DNA of 64,000 bases, taken from NCBI RefSeq assembly GCF_029867415.1, contig NC_081185.1:123322920-123386919 (forward strand). The letters are read 5' to 3'. Positions 52,516 through 64,000 of the stretch are shown here, in pieces. The notes under the pieces are model-generated. The model saw nothing but the letters and a program-made list of their open reading frames with translations, searched no databases and was not told the origin of the DNA. The position numbers and the translations under genes were made by a program. Origin of the DNA: Vicia villosa. Its lineage: Eukaryota > Streptophyta > Magnoliopsida > Fabales > Fabaceae. Positions within the stretch are counted from its first letter, which is position 1. Each line of letters opens with the position of its first letter.

Positions 52516-53319
52516 TTGTTACTTTATTTAATTATTAAAATTTTATCATGAATTTTTTATTCGTTAAATTAGTTAAATTAATTAATTTATAATAATTAAT
52601 TGAAATAAATTAAAAATTAAAATAATTTTGATCGATAATTTTTATCTATAAGTATTTAAGTATTTTAAAAAAAAAAATATAAATATTTACTTTTATCTAT
52701 TTCTTTTATATTTTTCTTATATTAATTAATATATCAAATCAATTTTATGTTTTTTTTTCTCTCTTCACACTCTTTCTCATATCACTATCTCTTTTTTATT
52801 TTATTTTCACAACCAAGCGTGTTTTTAAAGTTTAATTTATTTTTAACATTTTCATAGAAAAAAACATTTTAAACATAATTTATGCTCTCAAGAACTAATA
52901 GGAAAAACAAAAACAAGAAAAAGTATAAAAAAGAATAGAAAGAAAGATTGATAATTCATTCAAGGACTTTTTCAGCTTTGACCTGCAAATTGAACCCAAA
53001 AGTTATGGGATTTCTACGTTTGAAAAAATGAGCTTTCTTAACAACCTTCTCATTAAAGCTTTCAAAAGACTCACCTAAACTGAAGCCATCTCATAACTTC
53101 ATTCTACGATCCTTTCAATTTTTATTACTTTTAGTTTTTGTGTCATAGTAATCATTATCACTTTGACTATATTACAACAATCTCTTACTTAAATTTTAGT
53201 TTTTCTCTTTATATACAAAATAAATTAGTCTCTATTTGGTTGAAGAGTGTACAACCATTACAGTAAATTTAATTTATGTTTGATTGTGTTTGATTGTAGG
53301 GTTGATATCTATTTCTCTT
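52516..53319. other. AT-rich spacer
   Basis: No gene; contains long A/T runs. Confidence 0.4.
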
Positions 53320-53712
53320 CTGTTTTATGGAGTTGGTTTGAAAAATTTATCTGCCAACAAAAAAAAAAGTAAGAATTTCTCTAACATTTGAAGATTCTCT
53401 CGTTTTAAATCTTATAAAAATTTTGTTTTTAAAACCAACCTTGACATTTGAAGATTCAGTCATTTTAAACCCTATAATCTTGTAGGTTATGTCATTTTAA
53501 ACCATTTGAAATATGATGAGCAAGATTGATTTTACTAAAAAAATTAATTTACAGAGTTTAAAATGATAGAGTCATTCAAGTGGCAAAGTTGATTTTAAAA
53601 ATAAATTTTTTATAAGATTTAAAACAAGAGAATCTTCAATTGTTAGGAGAATTCTTGTAACTTTTTTTTTTTTTTGCAGGAGAGTTTTTCAAACTAACCT
53701 CATATGACAGGG
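53320..53712. mobile_element. Long imperfect inverted repeat (foldback/MITE)
   Basis: The left arm (about 53320-53480) and right arm (about 53560-53712) are inverted copies over about 150 bp. They share GAAGATTCTCTCGTTTTAAA / TTTAAAACAAGAGAATCTTC and AGTTGGTTTGAAAAA / TTTTTCAAACTAACCT. About 80 bp lies between them. A transcript would fold into a long hairpin. Borders and target duplication are uncertain. Confidence 0.7.
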
Positions 53713-54779
53713 GTGAAAATAGGTGTTATTAACCCTTGATTGTATTGTATGATGATAAAAATTGATTTGAGATAAAATTATTTTTGTTTAAAGTTGAGTT
53801 GAATATAAATTGTTTTTATAGTATATTTACTAAGTTTTATTGAACAATGAATTTTAATGTACAAATAAATATATTAAAATTAATATTTTAATTAATTTCA
53901 TTATCAATTTAAGTTTAAAATTCAAACCAAGAATTAAATTTAAACTTAATGTTGGATGGTTTCTCGTCCTCTATATATTTTTTTATTTGATTTTAACATT
54001 TCAAAATCCCTAGAAAAAATTGACTTTTCTAATGACATAAACCATTTATTTCTTATAATATATTATTATTTTCTTATTATCATAATTCTTATATTTCTTC
54101 ATTTGTCTCCATTATTATAGAAAAATGCTTGTTCATAAAATGTAATCCATTAACATTAAAGAATTTAAAAAACATATGACAATTGAATAAATAAATTTAT
54201 TCTAGTGTTTCACTCCTACGAAGGAAGAAATTTCTTCGCATAATAACAACAAGACAAAATAGAAAAATCTTTGATTTTTGGTAAGATCCCTGATCTTACT
54301 ACTTGATTGTTCAAATTGATTAAAGCTTTATTGTACAAGTTACTTAGTATTAAGTAAGTTGTGTAACAAATGTAATAAAGTATGTTCAAACTCTTCTACA
54401 TGCATGGTCTTTAAAAACCTTAACGAAAAATCTTTTAAAAACCTCCTTTCTAAAAGACCATGACTATAGAAGAACTCATATATATTACCTTTGGTAAACT
54501 AACCTCTAGTAGGTAAAAGTAGATGTTGTAAATTGTGCAGATATATATCCTTGAAAGAACATCCTTGGAAGATGATAAAGAGAAAGAAAAATATCAAAGA
54601 CAAAGAGAAGTTTGAAGTCAAAATGGAGAGACTCAAATTGAAGAAGTCAACTTAAAGAATCAATATCTATCTTAAGAGTGAATTAAAGGACCATTAAGGA
54701 TCATCTCATTCAAAATTTTAATGGAGATATTTCTAAGGGGATTACATCTTAACACCCTCTTAGCAAGGTATGCAACTTT
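53713..54779. other. AT-rich DNA, no gene
   Basis: Nothing coding was recognised. The last ~250 bp are purine-rich on the plus strand (AAAGAGAAAG-type runs near 54580-54660) and may belong to the following copia relic. Confidence 0.4.
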
Positions 54780-55375
54780 ATGGTTTTTATTCACAAGTTG
54801 AGTCAAAGAAAATTGATGAAGCCATCATGAAAGAACACTAGCCTCTTGCTATGCAAGAAAGGTTAAATCAAATTGAAAGAAATAAGGTTTGGAAACTTGT
54901 TTCCAAAGTTTTGACTAATCTAGTGATTGAAACCTAAGTAGGAAATTCATAACAAGCATGACGCCTTTGAAAATGTTTTGAGAAATAAAAAAAGACTTGT
55001 TACGAAACGTTACAATCAACAGGATGAAGTCATAGACTCAATGAAAACTTATGCATGTGTAGCTCAATTAGAAGCCATAAGGATGATTTTAGCCTTTTCA
55101 TGCCTTATATATTCTTAAACCCTTCCAGATGGACACACATAATGCTTTCATGAATAGTTACATCTAGAAGAAAGTATATGTTTATCATCCTCTAATGTTT
55201 AATATGCTTTCAAAATGAAAATGCTCTCTACGATCTAAAACAAGCTCCTAGAGATTGGTTTGCTAGTCTGAGCAATTTTATGCTTGAAAACAAGTTTCTA
55301 AGATGGAAGGATGATACAAAATTTCAAACTAAGCATATTTTCTTTTCTTGTGCATGATTTTATCGATTCAGTGCT
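54780..55375 (+). pseudogene. Copia reverse transcriptase relic, first piece
   Basis: The plus strand reads AMQERLNQIERNKVWKLV (copia MxEELxQFERNxVWxLV), LEAIRMILAFSC-like words, and ALYDLKQAPRDWFASLSNFMLEN (ALYGLKQAPRAWYERL). These are the N-terminal half of the copia RT, with many stops and frameshifts. Confidence 0.75.
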
Positions 55376-55752
55376 ACTAATGAATCCTTGTGAAAGGAAG
55401 CTTATGATATGATGCAGATTAAAATCGGAAAAAAGGAGAGCATTATGTACTATCTTATATGTTGACGTTAATAGTATCATTCATTGGCTGCAATCATGGA
55501 ACCTATTAGAAGGATAATATGATGGATTTATGAGTCTTGAAGTTTGACTAACTCATGTATCAAACGATTCATAGAGAAGGAAAAACAACGGTGGTTTGTA
55601 ATTCCCTTGAAAGGGGAAACCTCTTAAGTTACCTTGAAATTTTAAGTGCTTTTGGAGCAAATGGGTGCCAAATGTAGTAAGCCTAGAGCCTAATATTAGT
55701 CTAAGGCCCAAAGAGGATTAAAAGAGGCTATCTAAAAGATTTCCTGAAGATA

Positions 55753-56061
55753 ATGATTATCTCTTGGAAGGAATGTGAGGCTTCAAATACTTTTGATAAA
55801 GAATTAAGTGGGATTCCTGCAAATTTTGCCTACCAATTGATCTTAAAGTTGGATGCTACCGTCTGTGGGAAGAAGCATAATCTCATGCTCCCTCAAGAAT
55901 ATCCCTACTGGTCTCTTTGTCAGGTAACTCGCTCTTTTTATTTAACCAAACATGTGATCTATGAAATATCCTTTGTCACCTTTTTGATTATGCCAAAGGT
56001 GGAGAAACACACTCTTAAGGGGAGTAAAGTATACTCTCTACTTATGGGAGAAAGAGTTTAA
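55753..56061 (+). other. Unrecognised 102-codon open reading frame
   Basis: This frame opens MIISWKECEASNTFDKELSG and contains KLDATVCGKKHNLMLPQEYP. It is unusually free of stops for the surrounding relic DNA. I recognise no domain. It lies between two copia RT pieces, so it may be part of an unrelated insertion or a retroelement region I cannot place. Confidence 0.3.
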
Positions 56062-56149
56062 CCACTCAAATTATATATCTATCTGTTTAATTTCACTACC
56101 TCTCTGAGAGATGTGTTGTCATAATCAAAAGGCGTAGAATATAGATTGA

Positions 56150-57440
56150 CATCAAAATGCTTTCTTGAATGAAGATCTTCAAGAGGACATTTATATGCAA
56201 CAACCTCTAGGATTTATGGACACCAATACTTCTTGTTTTGAAATTGAAGAAATCAATTTATGGTCTTAGGTAGGCACCTGGGGCTTGGTATGAAAAGCTT
56301 CATTAAGCATTGATCCATTATGGATTTTCCTCAAGCAAGTGTGACCACTCACTTTTCATTTATCAATATCGGGACACAACCCTGTATGCATTGGTGTTTG
56401 TGGATGGCATTTTAATCACAAGGACCTCTCCCAAACTAATTCATGGACAGATTTCAGAGCTTCATCTTAAATTTTCTCTCAAGAAACTTGCCAATCCAAA
56501 GTAGTTCCTTGGTATTGAAGTCCATGTTCAACCCAATGGGGCTACAGTTCTCACTCAAACCAAATATATTAAAGACTTGTTGGTCAAGGAAAACATGGTA
56601 GATTCCAATGGTTTCAATACTCTAATGTTCACCCATTACAAGTTGAGTAAGCATGACATACATGTCATACCTGATCCTTCCCTTAACGGATTAACTGTTG
56701 GTATTATATAATATGTGACCTTAACATGACCTGACATAGCCTTTTGAGTTAATAAGTCATGTCAATTATGGATCAACCATTGAAATCCCATTTGGAGTCT
56801 AGTAAAACAAATTCTTCAATTTCTTAATGGCATTGCACACCATGGCCGACTTCTTAGTCTAATTGATCCTTTGCAGAGAGTCTCTCTTCAAACATATAGG
56901 GACTCGAACTGGGCAAGTAATCCAGATGATAGAAGATATACATCAGGCGCATATGTGTATCATGGCCCTAATATAATCTTGTGAAGCTCAAAGAATCAGT
57001 CATTGGTTGATCGCTCAAGCACTGAAGCAGAATATCATGGACTAACACGCACTACCTCTAAGTTATTGTGGCTAGAATCTCTGTTAATTAAGCTTCATGA
57101 ATGTAATCATGGTGTCTCATAATCCGATGGTTCATGCAAAAACTAGGCACATTGAATTATACATTCATTTTGTGCGCGAAAGAGTTGCATCCAACAAATT
57201 CAAAATCGATCGTATCCAAAACAACACAAATTGCAAATGGTGTCACCAAACCTCTCTCATGCCGTGTTTCAAGACTTTAGATCCAAGTTCAAGGTTGCAC
57301 CCACGCTTCAACCATAACCTTAAAGGGAAAACCGAGGGGGTTGGAGTTTGTGGCGTCGTATACTTAACAAGCATTTTGGTGTAACTAGAATAGTAACATA
57401 AGTAAGTTATAGGTGGTTAAGAGATTTAGTTAGAATAACT
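56150..57440 (+). pseudogene. Copia RT-RNase H relic, second piece
   Basis: The plus strand reads EDLQEDIYMQQPLGF and, in the frame 56310-56504, HYGFSSSKCDHSLFIYQYRD, LVFVDGILITRTSP (YVDD altered to FVDG) and SLKKLANPK. RNase H words (DSNWASNPDDRRYTSG, STEAEYH) come next and then HVKTRHIELYIHFVRERV near 57130-57190. A catalytic Asp is lost and frames are broken. The tail at 57380-57540 looks like a copia LTR (GTAAGTTATAGG … TAACTAACTCACTCTTACA). Confidence 0.78.
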
Positions 57441-57550
57441 AACTCACTCTTACATGGTGTAACTTAAAAATATAAAAGTTTGTATGGCTACTATATATAA
57501 CAAGCTTTTTTCCTTGTATCAAGTAATGAATTATTATTAACAAATACAAG

Positions 57551-59507
57551 AATAGGTGAGATGGATGAGTGCTTGCATCTGCAATGGTACAACATCAGTT
57601 TTGGTTAACGGCAGTCCAACGATGGATTTCTCTTTGGAAAAAGGCCTGAAGCAAGGAGAACCTTTATCTCCATTTTTATTTATTCTTGTGGCTGAAGGCT
57701 TGGTTATGATGATGTCAAAGGCAACGACAACTGGAATTTTTAAAGGCTTTAGGGTGTCTGACGAATTAGTTTTTAACCTTCTTCAATTCGCTGAAGACAC
57801 AGTGATTTTATGCGAACCATCTTGGAGCAATATTCATTGTGTGAAATCTATTCTTAGAGGTTTCAAATTTGTTTCGGGCCTCAACATAAACTTATGTAAG
57901 AGCAGCTTGTCAAGTGTAAATGTTGAGGATTCTTTTATGGTGATGGATGCTTCTTTTCTATGTTGCGTAAGAGGTAATTTCCCTATGAACTTTATTGGCA
58001 TTCCTGTAGGCTACAATCAAAGATCTCAAGCTATTTGGAAACTAGTAATTAAGTTGAAGAATCGTTTATCGGTTTGGTTAGGGCGTTATTTATCAATGGG
58101 GGCCAGAGTTACATTGATAAATGCAGTCCTAAATTCAATTCCAATTTATCTCCTTTCTTTCTATAAAGTTACAAAGGTTGTTTTGAAGGTGTTGGTTAGA
58201 ATTCAACAGGAGTTCTTTTGGAGCGGAGGTATGGAGAAGATAAGTATATCATGGGTTAAATGGCATGATGTTTGTCTTCGTAAGAAGGAGGGTGGTTTGG
58301 GCATTAGATGCGTAAAGTCCATAAATGAAGCAATGTTAGGAAAATGGAGGTGGAGATTTATGGAGGATAGGGAGGCATTCTGGCGGCCTTTGTTGGAATT
58401 CCCCTATGGACCTTTGGAAAAGTGTGTGTTAGCAGGAACTTCACCCAGAATTGCGGGGCGGACGTTGTTATGGTGGAGAGATGTGGTTCCTCAAATTGCA
58501 AATAACTTCAAGTCAAATTGGTCCCTCAAAGGCGTAGCTGCAACATTGGGTGACGGGAAAAGGTTGTACTTTTGGAAAACAAAGTGGTTAGGAGGAGCTT
58601 CGTTTGCGGATACATTTTCGGATCTGTTCAAAATGGCAGGTGATCAGAATGCAATAGTGGTTGATATGGGAAGTTATAGAGACTCTACGTGGAGTTGGGA
58701 TCTAAGTCGGGAAATTCGATTGGCAACGGGCGAGGCGCTAGCTCAAATGATCGAATTAGACAACATTCTAGTAGGCGTGGAAGTTAAGGATGGTACAACG
58801 GACACTTTAAAGTGGTTTCAAGATTCGGCTGGAATTTATACGATTAGTTCGGGTTATGTAGCTTTCAATAATAGTTGCAGTTATATCTTGTATGCTGATA
58901 GCAAATTGAAGGCAATGTCTTGCTTATGGGATTCGTTAGTTTCATCTAAGATTCTAGTCTTCGGTTGGCGTTGCATAATAGATAGGATAGCAACTAGAGA
59001 TAATTTAAGTAGCAGGAGGATTATTACGAATGAAAACGACAAAGTTTGTAAGTTTTGCTTTGGTCATTCCGAAACTTTGGATCACCTACTGGTTCGGTGC
59101 CCTTTCATAAGGATGGCGTGGAATATAGTCTTTTTTTGGCTTGGAATAGATCGAGTAAATTCACCGGGAACGACGGATCATTTGTGTGGTTTTGGGATTT
59201 ATTAGCCGACAGAGTGTGCTCGAAGAAGATTCTTTTGATTTGGTTGGCAATGTGCTAGATATATGGTGTAAAAGGAACACAATCATCTTCAAGACTGAAG
59301 CGGTTAGCGTAGTTGACATCGTCGACAAGGCCAAGCTGCTTTCATGGCAGTGGAATATGATGGGCAGTAGCTCCTCTGTATCATGTAGTTTTTTCTTTTG
59401 AAATCAACACCCTTTAGATTTTTTAGTAGGTTAGAGGCTGTTTTATTCTGGATATGGGTAAGTACCCATTGTACTCTTTTGAATAAAAATATCATTGCTT
59501 ATAAAAA
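57551..59507 (+). mobile_element. 5'-truncated L1 LINE, target duplication AAATACAAG
   Basis: The insert starts inside the reverse transcriptase and ends in a short A-run. AAATACAAG flanks it at 57542-57550 and 59508-59516. The frame 57556-59205 (549 codons) covers the RT palm (VLVNGSPTMDFSLEKGLKQG-type), thumb (MNFIGIPVGYNQRS, WVKWHDVCLRKKEGGLGIR) and a zf-RVT domain (CKFCFGHSETLDHLLVRCPF). Frameshifts near 59195 and 59240 then break the C-terminal frame, which continues as DIWCKRNTIIFK to a stop near 59401. The catalytic box reads FAED (residues 78-81) instead of the usual FADD/YADD. The long open frame suggests a fairly recent insertion, dead on arrival because of its truncation. Confidence 0.9.
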
Positions 59508-59516
59508 AAATACAAG

Positions 59517-59910
59517 GAGATTTTATGCAAACTCTCTCAATAAATTAAAATTTATTCTAACAAGTTAAACAAAATTCTACTATATAATATTTGAGTCTAT
59601 TTATGATTCGTTGGATCCATTGGTTATTAATTTTCTCGTATCATTATACACCTTAAATAGTTTTAGCTTTCAAAAAAAAAAAATCTAGTTTTAAAGGTAA
59701 GAATATATTATGAGTATACATTAGATGAATAATAACTTAAATATATGTTAATAATTAAAAGATCTTCTTTTATATGAATGAATTTGACTCGAATTTGTGG
59801 CATCATATCAACTTGAATAACAAACATTTTTTTGAGAATTTTTTTAAAGACTCCCCTACCTTCTTAAAATCACGTAGCGAAATTTCTAAAATGTTCCTAT
59901 ATTTTGGACA
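59517..59910. other. AT-rich spacer
   Basis: No gene recognised. Confidence 0.4.
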
Positions 59911-60105
59911 TGTATTTCTGAAATTTTTATTTTTTTTTAAAAAGTTGATTTCAGAAGTGTACTTTCCAAAACACAAAAAAAATGTTTTCGGAGATGCATT
60001 TTCGAAATCACTTATTTTTTTGCGGAGTGAGGTGTCTTCGGAGATACATATCCGAAATATTCCAATTTTTGGTCTTGGAATGTTTCGGAGATGCATATCC
60101 AAAAA
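59911..60105. repeat. Palindromic motif array, left block (5 copies)
   Basis: Near-palindromic copies of TTCGGAGATGCATCTCCGAA lie at 59911-59934, 59949-59970 (both degenerate), 59986-60008, 60036-60058 and 60083-60105. The spacing is roughly 35-50 bp. Most copies keep the central ATGCAT or ATACAT core and the TTCGGAG arm. Confidence 0.8.
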
Positions 60106-60870
60106 AATTCAATAATTATTAGAGTGAAGGTTCATTTTAGTCCCTCACAAAAACTGCAGAGGTCATATTAGTCTCTCAGAAAAAAAAATCTCAATTAAAT
60201 CCCTTACAAAATTTAACCGAGTCATGTTAGTCCTTCTAGTAATATTTTTTTCTAACCGGTTTTTTTCTTACTTCCGAAACCACAATGTTTTTTTTATTGT
60301 GTTTATTATCAGGTTTATGGGTGGGTGACTACGGTTTTTCTTGTTATGTATTATTGTGTATTAGGTGTTGTTATTGTTTCAGTTTTAATGATCTTTTAGG
60401 AAGGTTTAGTTCTGCTGCTAAGATAATTTAGGCGAATTTCTTACTTATGTAAATAATATTTATGGCGAAAAATAATACACATGCATATCCAAAAAAATTC
60501 AATAATTATTAGAGTGAAGGTTCATTTTAGTCCCTCACAAAAACTGCAGAGGTCATATTAGTCTCTCAGAAAAAAAAATCTCAATTAAATCCCTTACAAA
60601 ATTTAACCGAGTCATGTTAGTCCTTCTAGTAATATTTTTTTCTAACCGGTTTTTTTCTTACTTCCGAAACCACAATGTTTTTTTTATTGTGTTTATTATC
60701 AGGTTTATGGGTGGGTGACTACGGTTTTTCTTGTTATGTATTATTGTGTATTAGGTGTTGTTATTGTTTCAGTTTTAATGATCTTTTAGGAAGGTTTAGT
60801 TCTGCTGCTAAGATAATTTAGGCGAATTTCTTACTTATGTAAATAATATTTATGGCGAAAAATAATACAC
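60091..60870. repeat. Exact 390-bp tandem duplication
   Basis: Bases 60091-60480 and 60481-60870 are identical as far as can be read. The unit starts at ATGCATATCC, inside one of the palindromic motifs, and ends at AATAATACAC. It includes the left end and the left target duplication of the Mutator-like element, so it arose after that insertion. It could be very recent or an assembly artefact. Confidence 0.9.
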
Positions 60871-61399
60871 ATGATATATGTTGGAAGAAATTTGGTTTAT
60901 ACCATATTCCTTAAGTTTTGATGATAACAAAGTATTTAATGAACAATTAGGTATACTAGGTAACCTAACTTCTGGTGGAAACTCAGACTCTGAAGACCAT
61001 GTGCAAACGAATTTAACCTCTTACCCGTACTCAATTTTTGAAAGCAGATCTATCTTGTCAAGTCCAGTCACGGTTTAAAAATAGAAAAAAATCGTTTGAA
61101 CAAAATATTAAAAGAAGGACGAACATGACTCAGTTAAATTTTATAAGAGATTAAATAAAGACTTTTTTTATTAGGGACTAATTTAGACTCTCTTTTTTGT
61201 GAGGGACTAAAATGGAACTTCATTAGCAGTCCAGTCACGGTTCAAAAGTAAGAGAAAAAAACGGTTTGAAAAAAATCTTAGTAGAGGGACTAATATGACT
61301 CGGTTAAATTTTATAAGAAATTTAATAGATCCTTTTTTATTCTCAGAGATTAATCTGACCTCTGCAGTTTTTGTGGGAGACTAAAATAGAGTTTCAATC
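60122..61399. mobile_element. Mutator-like MITE with 9-bp TSD, internally duplicated
   Basis: The ends GAGTGAAGGTTCATTTTAGT and the inverted right end (GATTGAAACTCTATTTTAGT) form a long imperfect inverted repeat of over 100 bp. The repeat includes CAAAAACTGCAGAGGTCA and AAATTTAACCGAGTCAT on both sides. The identical 9-bp duplication TAATTATTA lies at 60113-60121 and 61400-61408. A further inverted copy of the end occurs inside, near 61165-61225. Without the 390-bp duplication the element would be 888 bp. No transposase was seen. Confidence 0.8.
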
Positions 61400-61542
61400 T
61401 AATTATTAAAAAATAAAAATCAAGGTGAATCAATACAATCAATAGTATAATTAATTGTATTAATTAAAATATATATTATTTTAATCAAAATATCTATTTA
61501 ATATAATAAAGTAAAAAATATGAATTATTTTATAGTATAATA

Positions 61543-61925
61543 TATATAACATTTAATTGATCGATTAATTTATCAATGACATATTTGGAATATTAATATT
61601 CTTTTATTTTACGATATATTTTTGGTTTTTTTGTTGAATGTACAGTTTACCACCTTTATATTTGAAATATTAATATTCTTTTATTTTACGATGTATTTTT
61701 GGTTTTTGATTCAATGTACGGTTTACCACCTTTATTTTATTTAGTTTGTATTTTAATTTGTGTGTTAATATATATAATAGCATTTAATTGATCGATTAAT
61801 TTACCAATGACATATTTGGAATAATAATATTTTTTTATTTTACGATGTATTTTTGGTTTTTGGTTGAAGGCACGATTTATCATATTTATTTTATTTAGTT
61901 TGTATTTTAATTTGTGTGTTAATAA
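61543..61925. repeat. Imperfect tandem repeat, AT-rich
   Basis: The phrase ATTTAATTGATCGATTAATT recurs at about 61551 and 61780 (period about 228). TTTTATTTTACGATGTATTT recurs three times (about 61606, 61680 and 61835). The unit also contains GTACGGTTTACCACCTTTAT. No coding. Confidence 0.8.
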
Positions 61926-61958
61926 AATTTGATATGTCAAATTTAGAATATTGAGATA

Positions 61959-62242
61959 TTTCAGATATGCATATCCGAATTAGTTAATATCTCAAATTTT
62001 GGGAAGAATTTTTTCGGATATGCATTTCTGAAAAAATACCTGACAGTTAAAATCCAACGTTAAATTTGAAATTTAAGTGCTTTCGGAGATGCATCTACGA
62101 AAACACACCACAAAAAATGTGTTTTCGGAGATGCATCTTTGAAGTTTGGGAAAATCTAAAGAAAAAAATATTTTGGAGATGCATCTCCGGATTTTGAAAA
62201 AATCTAAAGAAAAAAAATAATTCGGAAATGTATCTCCGAAAT
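61959..62242. repeat. Palindromic motif array, right block (6 copies)
   Basis: Copies of the same palindrome as at 59911-60105 lie at 61959-61980, 62012-62033, 62081-62102, 62123-62143, 62171-62192 and 62220-62242. The last four are closest to the consensus TTCGGAGATGCATCTCCGAA. The copies are separated by unrelated, partly repeated linkers (GAAAAAATCTAAAGAAAAAA twice). Confidence 0.85.

Positions 62243-64000
<1,758 letters not shown>

Noticed and set aside
59803..60115. Coding frames of about 100 codons on both strands
   Set aside because: They arise from the palindromic motif array, which keeps frames open on both strands; no domain content.

Overview
This window looks like repeat-dense nuclear DNA of a legume, most likely of the pea/vetch/clover group. 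The evidence is an AFB2-type auxin receptor with plant introns, Ogre-like LTRs with an Arg-tRNA-type primer binding site, SIRE/Maximus-like copia LTRs, plant L1 LINEs and many MITEs. Nothing bacterial is present. Only two genes look intact, and they converge on each other in the second quarter of the window. One is a two-exon proline-rich CYSTM-domain membrane protein (15821-18610, +). The other is a three-exon F-box auxin co-receptor of the AFB2 class (20584-22919, -), which carries a miR393 target site in its last exon. A third host gene, a serine carboxypeptidase-like gene (9496-11760, +), is recognisable exon by exon but broken. It has an LTR retrotransposon upstream, two MITEs inserted 22 bp apart in one exon, several frameshifts and a stop codon.

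Layout. 1-9407: 5' LTR, primer binding site and leader of an Ogre-like element on the minus strand, running off the left edge. 9408-11760: the carboxypeptidase pseudogene with its MITEs. 12.0-15.1 kb: copia relics, a SIRE/Maximus-like 3' LTR and a MITE-like element. 15.6-23.8 kb: the gene island. 24.0-29.7 kb: a LINE relic split by a solo LTR, itself split by a 2.4-kb hAT element, with target duplications visible at both inner levels. 29.7-41.5 kb: decayed gypsy, copia and LINE pieces in AT-rich DNA. 41.6-48.1 kb: a rearranged Maximus-like element split by an Ogre-like solo LTR that contains a tRNA-like sequence. 48.9-52.5 kb: a minus-strand LINE relic split by a non-autonomous Ty3-type element with an Asp-tRNA-type primer site. 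54.8-57.4 kb: copia relics. 57.55-59.5 kb: a 5'-truncated L1 with target duplication. 59.9-62.3 kb: a repeated near-palindromic motif centred on ATGCAT, interrupted by a Mutator-like element and an exact 390-bp tandem duplication. 62.9-63.7 kb: two unrelated near-perfect hairpin MITEs separated and flanked by long (TA)n arrays.

The genes do not form a pathway. The window is mainly a record of nested insertion. The least explained structure is the dispersed palindrome array at 59.9-62.25 kb. The best-supported regulatory feature is the miR393 site. All calls come from reading the sequence by eye; family names were not checked by database search.
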